The notes: generated from the sequence alone by a model not told the origin. A stretch of 64,000 bases of DNA from Triticum aestivum (GCF_018294505.1 NC_057809.1:421498233-421562232); one strand, 5' to 3'; shown: positions 1 to 12,070, numbered from the stretch's first letter. Program-made: numbers and translations.

Positions 1-801
1 CATGCATGCATGTGTTAGAAGCAAACAAGGTTCGTAGAGACAGGCAGGGGGAGAGGGGTGCGGCTAGGAGGTGGTGCGAGAGGCCTACCATGTTGAGGGG
101 GGAGGAGTGTGTGAGTATGAGATTGATGAAAAGAGGGGCGGGAGTGTGCACCTGCGTGGAACCGTATTTGACATAGGGGGGCATGGACAGTGAGATGAGA
201 AGAGGGGAAGTATGTGTTTGTGGTAGGCACACTTGGCTAGAGAGGTATATCGACCTGTGCGTGCCGGAAACAAGGAGCCGGGGGCCTACATACACCACGG
301 GTGAACGGCCTAAATAGAAATAACGAACGTGCGCGATGGAGGGGACGCTGAGGGAGGGTGAGAGGGGGGCGGGCGTGTGCATGCACGATACAAAGTTAGC
401 GCTAGCTAACTACAAAGAGAAGAGGATCGTGAAGGTGTAAAAGATGAACAAAGATCACAGTTCATTATAAAAAAGTGGATACCGATACTTGAAGAACATA
501 TCATAATGTAGAACATTGATTATAATTTGGGCTAATGTGTGGCTTTTGCAGCTTCGGGCTAAATACTTGTCATAATGTAGGGGGCGGGGCACTATACTTT
601 GTGTGATAAACATGGTGTACGTATGTAACATGGTTTAGATAATGAATATATAGTTAGTACATCAAATGTACTATTATTTGGAATCAACATCAAGTGTATT
701 CAAAAAATTGAATTCGAGTTCATACAATACACATAGTTGATATCTATCTCTATAGTAATCATGTGGTGTGTTGTTAAGGTAATACACGAATGATGGTTGA
801 A
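1..801. other. Left flank of E1, probably CACTA interior
   Basis: No coding region is convincing here; the two short overlapping minus-strand frames near the left edge have no recognisable domain. The first 400 bases are purine-rich and G-rich, and the rest is AT-rich. The only firm statement is positional. The five bases at 802-806 (GTTGG) are repeated at 8500-8504, so before E1 inserted this segment was continuous with 8505 onward, the body of the CACTA transposon. It is therefore probably CACTA interior, but no CACTA 5' terminus is visible, so it could also be sequence beyond the transposon. Confidence 0.45.
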
Positions 802-806
802 GTTGG

Positions 807-1900
807 TGTCGGTGTATAAAACTAGGGGCACATTTTTGTACCCCTTTACCTGTGCACGGGTAGTCAGAGCCGCGCCCGCGACCACACCAAGCAAAGCGAG
901 GGAGGTGAGCCAAGGCAAGACCAAAGCCCAAGATGGCCAGAACAACGCCAAGACCAAGGCCACAAAGAGCAAAGGGACGAAGCAGGTCCCCCCGGCAGGA
1001 GACCCTTGTCGGGGGCAGCCTCGGCAGCCCCGGCAAGACTCTTGGCAGGGTAGCTCGCCCCACCCCAACAGAGTGAGCCACCCTTGAGCCCACGATCCCC
1101 GATGCCATCATCTGCGTAGGGCCGGGGCCCGGGAAGGCACCTCCAAGGTGGCATGCAGATCTTTGTGAAGACATATCCAAGAATAAACGAGGATTAGAAG
1201 ACGACGACCCCCGGCAAGACCCTTGCCGAGGATGACGGCGTGGCACGACAAGACCCTTGCTAGGTCACCTGGCAAGGCCCTCGCCAAGCGCGCCAGCAGG
1301 GCCACCATCAGGCCCGCACCAGCCAAGTCTCAGCCACCGTTCGCATGCAGCTGCCGATCAAACCAGCTGGGCAGGCACCTGCGTGGCAACATGCAGCCCT
1401 TCATGGAGGCTCCACCATAGTGCCACCTCAGCTGCCTGCTTTCCTACATGTCACCGCATGCATCGCTGGCCAGGGCGCGTGTTGAAGCTTGGAGGAGCGG
1501 CGGCGGACGGGACGGGCCTCGCCCCCGTCCCCCAATAAAGTGAAGGGACACCTAAGCTTCGCATTAAATGCGCTTTGTCCTGTAATACCAGTGATAACCT
1601 CGCAACACTATTGCCTTTCCACCTCCTGTGTGCCACTGTGGCAACCCCTTTTTCTATAAAAGGAGGCCCAAGGCGACAAGGGAAAGGATTCAGCTTTTTG
1701 GAGCTCATTACACTCCATAGCTAGCTCAAGAACTCAGAATACATCCACCAAATTAGGAGTAGGGTTTTACGCATCCTCGCAGCCCGAACCTGGACAAACG
1801 AACCTGGTGCTCTCTGTTAGACCCGCTCTTCTCTCAACTCTACGCCCCGCAACCACAGTAGGGATTCTTGTGATCCCATACGTGTCGTTTCCCACCGACA
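807..1900 (+). repeat. E1 5' LTR
   Basis: The LTR is 1094 bp, with ends TGTCGG...CCGACA. A TATA box (TATAAAA) lies at 1655-1661, followed by the expected leader and R/U5 region. Around 1207-1295 there are several imperfect palindromes of the form GGCAAG-n-CTTGCC, which recur in the 3' LTR and in both E2 LTRs. Compared with the 3' LTR it has one palindrome unit fewer and scattered base changes, such as TATAAAAC against TACAAAAC just after the 5' terminus. Confidence 0.93.
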
Positions 1901-1902
1901 TC

Positions 1903-1923
1903 TTTGGTGCGCCAGGTAGGGGG
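1903..1923 (+). other. E1 primer-binding site region
   Basis: The sequence immediately after the 5' LTR (TTTGGTGCGCCAGGTAGGGG) occupies the tRNA-primer position. E2 has the nearly identical TTTGGCGCGCCAGGTAGGGG in the same place on the other strand. I did not assign the tRNA. Confidence 0.7.
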
Positions 1924-2545
1924 ACGCGTTTGTGTGAATCTGGTCTAGTAGTTGGCCTAGCAGTTCTTCATCGCCCTTGGCTCCTGAGAAAAGGGCGGCC
2001 GGAGGAACGACGTTGGCTCGGCAACAGGAAAGCTAAGTCATTCGGAGCCTTGAGCTATTTCCTTTTACATTTAAGGTTATCATCCTCGGAGATTTTGCCT
2101 ATGTATGAGAAACCTGCACGCAAAGGGGCCCTCCCGCAATTGGCAACGCCCTTGTTCTATTTGAGTCCACTCAACAGCTCAAAGCGGCCGCGTCGAGAGT
2201 GGCGGGGTAGCCTTCTGCACCTGGCAACGCTCCTGACTCTGACTCGAGTCAAACTCAACAGTTCGGGCGGCCGCGTTAAGGGTGGTAAGGTGGTATGCCC
2301 GGTAGCACGCACACCCGGCAAGCCAATGGGGATCCGTCCCCATGACACCGCCCTGGGTTTACGCGCCGGCAAGCCTACCCAATTACGTAGGGCGGACATA
2401 CAAGGAAAAATCGAACAGGGAAATAGCATGCATGATACTAAAAAGTGCTACAGAATTATGTTACATCAAATTGTTGTTGCGCTTCTAACTAGAGATAGCG
2501 ATTGTCTTGGTTGTGAACCTGCAGCGGCGATAAAGAATGGGATGC
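1924..2545. other. E1 leader with gag remnant
   Basis: This stretch lies between the PBS and the 3' end of the antisense gene. A plus-strand open frame runs through it from the LTR to 2595. It begins like the E2 leader and gag start region (a short FGAPGRG-like translation, then a basic segment), so it probably holds only the 5' edge of gag. No capsid, zinc-knuckle or protease motif follows. The rest appears to be non-coding. Confidence 0.5.
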
Positions 2546-5500
2546 CTAATCCCGGCGCTGGCCCTCCACACTCTGAATTCCGCCGACACAGCTGATGATG
2601 GGCTTGATGCGCTCCTTGAGCGGCGTGAGGTCAGTACCCTCCGGCAAGCTCTCTAGCGCGGCGTCGAAGTCGAGGTCGGGGTACCAGTGCGCCACCTTGG
2701 TGAGAACCTTGTCCATGGCGCCCTGACAAAGCATCAAGGACTCCTCGGCCAGTGAGGCCGCCCGGTTGGCGTGGAGCCGCTCCAGAGCACGAACGACCTT
2801 CTCAAAGAACGTGGTCAGGCTGCAATCGGCGCTCATGCTCCGCTCCGGGACATACCTCACGTCCGGCATCCCTATGATGGCCAGCTGCTCGGCGGCCTGG
2901 TTGGCGACGGTGGCGAGGCGATCAAGCCAGCGGTTCTCGCCCTCCACGTGATCCGCAAAGTTGAGGCCCTCGTTCGCCCGCAGCAGCTTCTCGCCCTCCA
3001 GCTCCTTGGCCAGGGTCTCCTCTCGGGATGTAGCCTCCGACATCACCTTCTCGAGACCCTCCAGCTTCAGCTTGAGGTCTTTGATGGAGTTGTTAGCCTC
3101 GGAGAGCTCCCCAGCCTTGCTGACGACCGCGCCCTGCGCCTCTGTCAGAGCACTCTTGAGCGTGTTCTTTTCCTGGGACAGCTTCAGGGCCTGCTCATTC
3201 AACCTATCGTGCTCGGCCTCCAGCTCCTGCACCTTGCCGGCGTGAACCTGGGCCTAGGCATTGAGTGCCTCCTTGTGCCTCTGCTCCAGCTCACTGGTCC
3301 GCTGCAGGACAAGCTTCTCCACCTCGGGATCTTTGCCACAAAGTGTGCCGGCGATCTTCTCCTCACGTGCAGCAAGGTCCTCTTACTGGGAGTTGAGCGC
3401 GGCCTTGCACTGGGTCCGAATGGCCTTGGCGGCCTTGGCCGAGTTCTTTGCCGCCTCCTGAGCTTTCTCGACGTCAGCAAGCTTCATGGTAAGCTCCACG
3501 TCGCGCTTGGCCTGCTCATCCTGGGCCGCCTTGAGCTTCTTGTGGGCTCACGTAACCAATCCCGCGCCTCGGCGACGCGCCTCTGGAGGTCCGCCTCCGC
3601 CTTCTCCACCACCGTCGTCCTAGACTTAACTTTGTCCAGGTGGGCGTGGCAGAGCGCCTGGAGCTTCCGGAAGCTAGCGCCCATGGCCTGGAGGAGCCGC
3701 TCCTCCTGCGGGCCATCGCCACCAACGATTGGCTCGTCGACGACTTCAAGCCCGGCAGCAGCAAGCACTTCGCCGTCGAACACCTCTCCCTCGACGGGTG
3801 TCCTGGTGCTTGACACACCTGGAAGGTGAACGAACAAGTCGTCGCCCACCCTCAGGTACTTGCCAGAGCCGGAAGCAGCAGAGGAGGAAGGCTGGTCACC
3901 AGCCTCCTCCTTCTCCTCCTCAGCAGCGGCCCCGCCGGCCTCCCCGGTAGGGCCCTTGATGGACTCCTCAGCGGCGGCCTTGCCGGCCTCCCCGGCGGGC
4001 CCCTTGGCGGCGTCCTCAGCAGCACCCTTGGCGGCCTCCTCCACGGCGATCTTCTCGGGTCTGCCTCGGTGGCCTTGGCGACGTCCTTGATGACAGCGTC
4101 CACGTCCTTTGGGTTCACCGAGGAGGGGTCTGGATACCGAAGACAGGGGTGAGGCAAAAGCCAAGACCAAGAACCAGAAAGAAGAAGAAGTAGGGACGAA
4201 CAGCGAATGACTTACCGGTACCGGCACCAGGCTGGGGAACGGGAGTCCCCTCCCCGCCAACATTTGGCGTCGAGGCAAAGCCACTGGCGCCCAAGTTCTC
4301 TTCCTCCTCCTCCATGTGTGTGGGCCCGGTGCTCGGCGCCCTTGCCGGGGACGCCCCTCAGGGCGACATGGTCGATGGGGGCGGCGTGTTGGGAGTGCCC
4401 CCTGTGGCTCCTCCTGCTGCTGCTCCCCTCCTGGACACCTGGCAAGGTCAGCACCAAAGTGTCGCGCCCTTGACACATGTCTAAGAGAGAAGAATGATGA
4501 ACTTACGCTGGGGGCTTTGCCGGGGGCTGCTGTCCGGGTTGCTCAACACCACCAAGGGCGCCCTCGAAGTGCCAGCCGGGGGCTGGTCACCCGCCGAGAC
4601 CTTGGCCATTTTTGCTCTCTGGGCCAGCGTCTTCGCGTGCCTGCAAAGATGAAAACAAGTCAAGATCAGTAACACAGATTGAGGAGGCAGAGGTAACGGA
4701 AAGGAACCGGATGCTTACTCATCGTCCTCCTCCTCCTCTGCGGCCTTCCTCTTCCTCCTCGGATTGAGGGATCCATAATCAAAGGTGATCCCCGTGCCGA
4801 CGTTCGCCGGAGGAGGGGAGGGAGGCGGCGTCTGGGCACGCTTGGATGAAGAAGGAGCGGCCGTCTTCTTCACCGCGACCTTCGCCGGCTTCTTCGCCGC
4901 CGCGGCCCTCATGTGTGGTCGGGACCCCTCTAAGGTCAGCTGCGGCTGCGCAGCCCTGCGAGGCCGAACCGCCTCACCGGAACTGGCCCGCCGCAAGACT
5001 CGCCCCCTTCCCTTAGGTGGCGTCGGGTCTGCGGCCTCGGCCTCCTCCGACGATGACTCGCTGGTCACATCCTCAACCAGTGGAGCCTCGGTGCTGGCAC
5101 TGCTGGCTCCCCCGGCGGCCGCCGCCCACCGGGAAAGCTCCTCCTCCTCCGCGGCCATCGCGGCCTTGTCCTCCATGCTGCCATCGCTGCCGTCTTCCCT
5201 GGCAAGCTGTGCCTCCCTCGCCCTGGTGGCGATGTAGTCCAGCTCCGCCTGGGAGGTGTCCTGGACAAGCAGCCGCTCGACATCGGCATTGACATAGACC
5301 TCATGCAGGGTGTCGAAGAACTGCTACACTTCAGCATCCTCCGGCTCCTTCCAGCTCGGGACGGGGCCGTGCATGTTGTAGTCCGGCATCATGGCAATGA
5401 TCTCGGACCGACGCGAGTTGTTGCACAACGGGACCACCCCCGTTGGCAGCTTGAACAGAGGCCCCTTGAGGACCTTGCCGGCCTTCACGGCGGCCCTCGC

Positions 5501-6426
5501 AACCTTGCCGGTCCGCTCGACCTCGCCGTCGCGGCCCACGTCGAGCTGGAAGATCCGCTGGCAGAAATGGGCGTGCGCCATCACTGTGAAGTTGTGGTCG
5601 AGGCCGGGGCGGAGCCGCATGATGTCGGCGGGGTTCGTGAAGAGCCAGGCTGGCCTCCCCTTGTTGTGCAATGGACCAATCCGACGGCGGATGAAGTCCG
5701 CCCCGATCATTTCGAGGGTGAGCCCGGCCTAGGTAAGCCGGAGAATGCTGGTGGTGGCAATCGTGAGCTTTCCGTCGGTGGCGTCGACATCACTCCAATC
5801 ACTGCCACGAACCGGCGGCGCCCGGCGAACTTTGCAGAACGCCGACGGGTCCTTCTCTTCAATCCAGCACCACCGGCCCCGCCACTCATCCCACCTCTCC
5901 TTCATTGCACCGTATGGGTACTCCTCCTTGGATTTTGGGATCCAGGTGACGCAAGCAGAGACGCCCCCCGTCTGGATCCGAGGGAAGAAGTATTGGCGGA
6001 AGAGCGTCGTGTTCGGGTGCACCCCGGCGAAGCCCTCGCAGAGATGCGTGAAAAGGGCCATGCATGCCACCGCATTCGAAGTGAAATCCAAAAGACGGAA
6101 GCCGAAGGTGTGCATGATGTCGCTGAAGAAATCAGAGAAGGGAGGGCACAGCCCGCAAGAAAAGTAATCAACGAAGAAGGGGTACCGATTTGGGGCAGGC
6201 TCGGCGCAGGCGGCGGGGATGACGCGCGTGGCCGGGTGCCCCGAATTCTCCCCCCTGTCTTCACTCCCCACAGGGGCCTGAAGAGGTCCCGAAGCTCGAG
6301 CACGTCAACCGTAGAGGGGAAGAATAAGGCGGACTGCATCCAGTCCCCCGACAGCGCGCTCTCCGGCGGCTCCGCAGCCCTGGCATCCTTGGCCACCCCT
6401 TTACCCTTGGTGGATTTTGGCACCAT
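2546..6426 (-). pseudogene. E1 antisense gene: Transposase_28-like protein with coiled-coil tail, broken
   Basis: This is a multi-exon gene on the strand opposite to E1. The chosen start is the ATG at 6426, in an ACC-ATGG context and followed by MVPKSTKGKG. The first roughly 300 residues (6426 to about 5325) resemble the plant family 'putative gypsy-type transposon' (Transposase_28), including a stretch near 6190-6050 like YFSCGLCPPFSDFFSDIM. A basic and acidic linker ends in EEEEDDE near 4716. Splice-like sites follow: donor GTAAGC near 4719, acceptor TTTGCAG near 4640, donors near 4507 and 4213. The tail (about 3480 to 2546) is a long coiled coil with a conserved end region (WYPDLDFDAALESLPEG). 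Breaks are a frame change near 6270-6280 and in-frame stops at 5729-5731 and 5322-5326. The biochemical function of the family is unknown to me. Confidence 0.75.
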
Positions 6427-6713
6427 GGTGGCTGAAGGAGGAGGGAGGAGCGGAGGGCGGCAGAAGCACAATGGCGACGAGCGGAGACGAAGCCTGGAGA
6501 AGAGGAGGGAGGCAGGCAGAGGTCTCCAAGATTGGGGTTGCGCGAAGGGTAAAAGGAACAGTGCGCCCACGGTTATCCCTTTTTTTGGGGAAGCCGTGGG
6601 TCGCGCCGCCCATTTACTGCGATGTGACGCATGCGTGTGAAAACCGCCCCACGCATGCCGCCCACGTCACGCACGCCCCTCCACGCCGCGCCACGCGCGC
6701 GGGACGTGGGAAG
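6427..6713 (-). promoter_or_regulatory. Probable antisense promoter region of E1 accessory gene
   Basis: On the minus strand this region leads into the start at 6426. It matches the region upstream of the B3-like gene in E2 (about 19425-19560): both contain TGACGTGG (6662-6669 here, complement shown on plus as CCACGTCA), then GCATGCGTCACATC and AGTAAA. TGACGTGG is an ACGT-core sequence of the type bound by plant bZIP proteins (established knowledge). Activity is inferred. The solo LTR at 6714-7259 is inserted directly upstream. Confidence 0.5.
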
Positions 6714-7259
6714 TGATGAAGCTATGTACCTAGGGTAGGGTCATGGACCTGTCCAAACTACCCTCCCCAAGGACATCCCTAGAAGAAATCACCTTTCAAT
6801 CGACTTGGAGGTGATCCACTCGACGAACTCGAAGACACTCGACCATGAAGACTACCACTTGACCAAGATCCGCCCACTCGATGGCTAGGAAATCTAAAGT
6901 CACTCCACTCGCTAACGGACGGGCATTAAGTGGCTTTTATGGTCATCATAGCACTTTATTAGTGGCGTTACCAGTAACGCCCGACCTTAATGTACCTTAA
7001 ACCCTGCATAACTGAGGGCCGGAGGGGTCTGGCGAACTCTATATAAGCCACCCCCTCCTCAGTGTAAAGGGTTCGCACCCTTGTAATTCACACACACATA
7101 ATCCAGTCGACCGCCTCCGGGCTCCGAGACGTAGGGCTATTACTTCTTCCGAGAAGGGCCTGAACTCGTAAACCTCGTGTGTCTACAACTACTCCATAGC
7201 TAGGATCTTGCCTCTCCATACTTACCCCCTACACTACTGTCAGACTTAGAACCACGAGA
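6714..7259 (+). mobile_element. Solo LTR inserted in E1
   Basis: This 546 bp block begins TGATGAAGCT, contains a TATA box (TATATAA, 7040-7046), and is bordered on both sides by GGAAG (6709-6713 and 7260-7264). Without it and one TSD copy, the flanks join into a sequence that aligns with the uninterrupted region of E2 near 19415-19430. The right terminus reads ACGAGA rather than the usual ...CA, probably a point change. There is no interior, so it is a solo LTR. The family was not identified. Confidence 0.8.
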
Positions 7260-7379
7260 GGAAGCACAGCGCGCGAAAAATCATACCACGGTAAAAACCG
7301 CCCCGCCTGCGCGCGCACCGTTTTGGGCCTGCCCCCAACAACGTGTCGCGCTTATGCGTGGCCCAGGCCTGGGGGCTCC

Positions 7380-8499
7380 TGTCGGTGTACAAAACTAGGG
7401 GCACATTTTTGTGCCCCTTTACCAGTGCACGGGCAGTCAGAGCCGCGCCCGCGACCACACCAAGCAGAGCGAGGGAGGTGAGCCAAGGCAAGACCGAAGC
7501 CCAAGATGGCCAGAACAACGCCAAGACCAAGGCCACAAAGAGCAAAGGGATGAAGCAGGTCCCCCCGGCAGGAGACCCTTGCCGGGGGCAGCCCCGGCAA
7601 GACTCTTGCCGGGGCAGCTCGCCCCACACCAACGGAGTGAGCCACCCTTGAGCCCACGATCCCCGACGCCATCATCCGCGTAGGGCTGAGGCTCGGGAAG
7701 GCACCTCCAAGGTGGCATGCAGATCTTTGTGAAGACATATCCAAGAATAAACGAGGATTAGAAGATGACGACCCCCGGCAAGAACCTTGCCAGGGACGAC
7801 GGCGTACCCCTGGCAAGACCCTTGCCGAGGACGACGGCGTGCCATGACAAGACCCTTGCCGGGTCACCCGGCAAGGCCCTTGCCAAGCGCGACAGCAGGG
7901 CCACCATCAGGCCCACACCAGCCAAGTCTCCGCCGCCGTTCGCATGCAGCTGCCGACCCAACAAGCTGGGCAGGCACCTGCGTTTCAACATGCAGCCCTA
8001 CATGGAGGCTCCACCACCGCGCCACCTCAGTTGCCTGCCTGCCTACATGGCACCGCATGCATCACTGGCCAGGGCGCGTGTCGAAGCTTGGAGGAGCGGC
8101 GACGGACGGGACGGGCCTCGCCCCCGTCCCCCAATAAAGTGAAGGGACACCTAAGCTTTGCATTAAATGTGATTTGTCCTGTAATACCAGCGATAACCTT
8201 GCAACACTATTGCCTTTCCACCTCCTGTGTGCCACTGTGGCAACCCCTTTTTCTATAAAAGGAGGCCCAAGGCGACGAGGGAAAGGATTCGGCTTTTTGG
8301 AGCTCGTTACACTCCATAGCTAGCTCAAGAACTCAGAATACATCCAGCAAAGCAGGAGTAGGGTTTTACGCATCCTCGCGGCCCGAACCTGGATAAATGA
8401 ACCACGTGCTCTCTGTTAGACCCGCTCTTCTCTCAACCCCGCGCCCCGCAACCGCAGTAGGGATTCTTGTGATCCTATAGGTGTCGTTTCCCACCGACA
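7380..8499 (+). repeat. E1 3' LTR
   Basis: The LTR is 1120 bp and pairs with 807-1900. It has an extra GGCAAG/CTTGCC unit (7776-7870) compared with the 5' copy and an intact TATAAAAG box near 8254. It is followed directly by the GTTGG duplication. Confidence 0.93.
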
Positions 8500-8963
8500 G
8501 TTGGCAACAATCATGATTGTAGATTCTTATTGAAATAGAGAAACAAATTTAAATTTAGTTCGAATTGCAGCGGTAGTATAGACATTTGGAATGCACTAAA
8601 ATGTTGGTATGAGTAGGTTACATGCATTATACAGCCAACGAAATTTTTTAATTGGAGATAACATATTGGTATGAGTAGCTTTGAATAGCATTTGTATAGT
8701 AAGACGGGACAAGACTCTCTCTTTGTGTGGTGTGAATAGTTTTATTCTTTTCATTTTTTTCATTGAGGGAAGTGTGAATTGATTTGGTACGTACAAGTAC
8801 AATATTACAAGTTAGGCTTGTCCCTAAAATTCAACCCGCGCCTTGTTATATCCCGAAAATTCAGATATCGTGCTCCCAAAATTGGTGCCTTCACAACCCG
8901 CGGCTTGCTATCCCGAAATTACAACGCGCGCGAAAACTCCCTCCAGGTGCCAAATCCCGACAC

Positions 8964-9483
8964 GCGAAATCCCCCTTCTAACCCTGAGCCGAAAGGGCCG
9001 CTAGTTCAAATTGGTGGGGGTACTTTTGTAACACACCCTACATTTTGGGCAAGCGCATGCCTAAGTCATGGTTCCCACCTCCCATCGCCTCCTTTTCAGC
9101 ATTCAAAATCCCAGGCCGCCATAACCTCTCCGCTCCAGCCGCAAAACCCCACCCTCCTCCGTTCGCCACGTCACCGCTGCCCAGCCAGAGCCTCTTCCCC
9201 GACGACGTCGTCCATCGCAACAGCTCGGCGTCCCTCATCCACCTCCCTGGTTGAGGATCCGTCGTCCATCTCGTCGTCCCGGCAGTTCAGCCGCCCCATC
9301 CTCCACCTCCAAGGATCTGCTCCGATGATCGCCTCGTCTATTGAGGCTGCTCCATCCCCACAACGCCGCCTTAACCCGCTCCACTGGAACAACAACATCC
9401 TCACCGACTCCTCGGATGAAGCCGAGGCCTACTCGGCGCCACCAAAGAGGTTGTACACTCATCGCATCACACCTTCTCCTTAA
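8964..9483 (+). pseudogene. Exon-like Ser/Pro-rich block in CACTA, unknown
   Basis: An open frame covers 8779-9483. From about 8964 it is GC-rich and Ser/Pro/Thr-rich, and it ends with an acidic piece (TDSSDEAEAYSAPPKRLY) followed by AGGTTGTACAC, a possible splice donor. I recognise no domain. Similar acidic modules followed by a donor-like sequence recur near 10480-10536 and 11110-11160, so this could be the first of three duplicated exons. It could also be non-coding; no start codon is clearly preferred. Confidence 0.35.
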
Positions 9484-10565
9484 CTCAACCTCCCGGAGCC
9501 GATGATGCTCCATCCCGCACCCCCATGGAGTGGTTACCTCGAAGCCGGTGCCGCGGGTGACATCTCCATAGCGGCTCTCCCCCAGTGCGAGGCCCCTTTG
9601 GCGGCAGCGTCCATACCAGCCGGATCCACTGCTCCGGCTCTCGCTCGCTCGCTCGCGCTAGTGCTGCTGCTCTCCCCCTCGCTCGTGCTACTTCTCTGCT
9701 CCGATTTATGTACAATCCAGTCGACTGAATCGACTTTTGGCTCAGTCGATTTTCAGGGGGTGGGGTGGGGGGGGGGGTCTCGCCGGAGTTAAGGAAGAAA
9801 CACCCGCAGCGGGGAGGGGGGCTTGCCGGAGAGGTACCCCACTATCTATCTTAGGGTTCAGGGTGGGCGGCGACGGTCACCGGCGGTGGGGGGCGCGGTG
9901 GTGGGGCGGTGGCGTGGGGATCGCTGGAGAAAAAGCTCGGCGTGGGGGGGGGTGGCTAGAGGGCTAGCCAGGGCAGACCGGTGATGGGGAGTTTTTTCGG
10001 GGCAGCGAGGCGGCATGGGGGCAGGCGGTTTGGCCGGTGGTGACTGGTGGCTCAGGAGGGTGCAGCTTGAAGATGAACTGCATGCCCTCCCTAGACTACA
10101 TTTCAAGTGCCTCTCTGCTACCATTGCATTCAGTTTCGACAGTAACATTCAGATTCCACAGTAAATTTCAGTTTCGACAGTTAAGTTCAGAGTTAACAGT
10201 TTTTACCTCATCTATTGTAGTCAGGTGGTTTTTGGTGATGTAAATTTTACATCTATTTTGCATCATCTATTGGAGATGCTATTAGGATCCCACTTGAGAT
10301 TAACGATGTATGTGTTGTGCTGCTTCAGCCTTGACGTCTTACGGCTCACCGGAGCTGCTCCAACGATAAAACGATCCATCACAACATAGCAGTGCCCTGG
10401 ACGCTGTCTACATATTCCTCAGATCTTCCTCCACACCTCCGACAGCCACCTCTGTCTCAACTTCTTCAGCGACCAACCCAATGATGTTGAGGTCGACAGG
10501 GCAACGACAAAGAGGTTGTACACTTGTTGCATCACTTATTACTCTACATTCATGTCGATCCATTA

Positions 10566-10946
10566 GGGCTATTTTGGTTCAACGGAAAAATGTAGCAATA
10601 GGAAATTTTCCTATGGCACACTACTATTCAGTTATTCATGCAATTTGTTGAAAGGAATGGAGCAAAACATCCACCTGGACCTACTTTTCAAAATCCTATG
10701 CATGAGAACAAGACCAAGTGCATTAGTGCAGAATAACATTCTAACTGTACACGCTTTCATATGGTTTCACTTTATTTTGGCCACGTTTCTTTGCATTCCT
10801 CTACTCTTCCAATTCCTGTGAACCAAACACCCAAGTTGACAGAAATCGTGTGTTTACAAATGCTCTGTTTACCATGTGCATTCCTATCCTATTCCGGTGT
10901 TTTTCCTATCCCTACGTTTTTAGAATCATGCAAGCCAAATGAGCCC
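10566..10946. mobile_element. Tourist/Harbinger-type MITE
   Basis: This 381 bp insertion has imperfect terminal inverted repeats (GGGCTATTTTGG at the left and the complement of GGGCTCATTTGG at the right) and a TTA duplication (10563-10565 and 10947-10949). TTA target sites and GGGC-type termini are characteristic of PIF/Harbinger MITEs. It has no coding capacity and lies inside the CACTA body. Confidence 0.8.
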
Positions 10947-10989
10947 TTACAGAATTACTTCAGTTATAGGTAGGTGTCGAAGGAAACTT

Positions 10990-11830
10990 TGTGTGGGTTG
11001 TCCTGCTCCTGCCACGACATCGTTCACCTCACATCATGACTCCCGACCATCTTTCGCCGGCTCAGATCTCCTTCCCTGCCGCCGGCACCCACCGCAACGG
11101 CATCAGCATCATCGACTCAGGAGATGAACCTGAGGAGTACACGGGTCCACAAGAGAGGTCACACTCTTTTGTTTTTGCTTATGTTATGCATTGCTTAAAA
11201 TTACCTACTACTTTATCATCCTGTTCACCTCTTAGACTCCAAGTCAGGTCCAAATTAATGTTCAAACTTGAGTTCTAAATTAGTTGTGGGGACATATCGA
11301 GGCCGCAATGAATAGTATCTCTGTCTAATATCTGGTTCACCTAGGGTATGCCTATGTTGTTCATCTTGGGTGGGAAACAAATAGTAAAGCAATCATCATC
11401 TGTCTTTTATTAAATTAAAGCAATCATCAGCCTGCTATCATTATTTTTGGATCCATCCACTGGTTGTTACCATCACTCTAGATTTCTGCATGCTCTCCTT
11501 ACATAATCTCACCATATTTTTTTCATATGCATGTCATATATTGTACACAGTCATGCTGAACATGTAGAGAAAAAGAGAAGAGTTTTGTGCGGCAATACAA
11601 TGTCATGCAGACATCGCTCCATGGTGGGTTTAATGGCAAACCTTCCCCCTCTCCAGATCATAATCCAGAGGAAGATCTCCGTTCTAAGGTGGATTCAGAC
11701 GCAGCTGACCACTTCTATTTACCCCCCAAGGTGTTTGATCTACCTTGGCATGATGATGTTAGTCATATCATGCATATATTGCCTTGCAGTTCCTACTTTT
11801 GACATCATATATGTCATCTGCTTAGTTTAG
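10990..11830 (+). other. Exon-like fragments in CACTA, unknown
   Basis: Two short open stretches are notable. One at about 11036-11155 ends in IIDSGDEPEEYTGPQER followed by GGTCACAC. The other at 11587-11760 encodes an acidic piece with YLPPKVFDLPWHDD. Both could be exons of a CACTA-encoded protein, but no family was recognised and the intervening sequence is AT-rich. From 11830 to 12060 I see nothing coding. Confidence 0.3.
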
Positions 11831-12070
11831 ACATGTTCTGTAATGCCACTTGTTTAGTTTCTATATCATATATGGGAATTATGCAGTCTCGTGTCTTTTA
11901 GCCAGCCATAATATATGTGAAATGTGCAATGCCATCCTGTTTAGCCAGGCATCATATATTTGAATGATATCTTGCCCATCCTTTTCTTCATTACATTTCC
12001 ATTTGTCGATAATGTTTGTACATTAAACTACTCTTCCCGTGAATCAGCCATTTGGATCATAATTAGCTTA

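Larger units (their letters stand above)
807..8499 (+). mobile_element. E1: non-autonomous Tat-type LTR retrotransposon
   Basis: This is a complete element of about 7.7 kb, read left to right, flanked by the TSD GTTGG (802-806 and 8500-8504). The LTRs are 807-1900 and 7380-8499. They begin TGTCGGTGTA and end CCCACCGACA. A primer-binding-like site follows the 5' LTR at 1903-1923, and a polypurine tract (CCTGGGGGCTCC) ends at 7379. The interior has no gag, protease, reverse transcriptase or integrase. It holds a spliced-looking accessory gene on the opposite strand (6426 down to 2546) and an inserted solo LTR (6714-7259). The LTR ends, PBS region and antisense promoter region match E2, so E1 looks like a non-autonomous relative mobilised by E2-type enzymes. 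That mobilisation is inference. Confidence 0.93.

Noticed and set aside
2771..3829. 352-aa Leu/Gly-rich plus-strand ORF in E1
   Set aside because: It is the shadow of the minus-strand coiled-coil exons; the Leu-rich look comes from reverse-complemented Glu/Lys codons.
5303..6640. 445-aa plus-strand ORF in E1
   Set aside because: It is the complement of the Transposase_28-like gene, has no domain and low-complexity Arg/Gly/Glu composition, and the minus strand has the recognisable motifs and splice sites.
8593..10625. Possible CACTA 5' termini at 8593 (CACTAAAATG) and 10613 (CACTACTATT)
   Set aside because: Neither matches the CACTACAGGAA terminus at 13621, neither is followed by TTTGCCGTC repeats, and the second lies inside the MITE.
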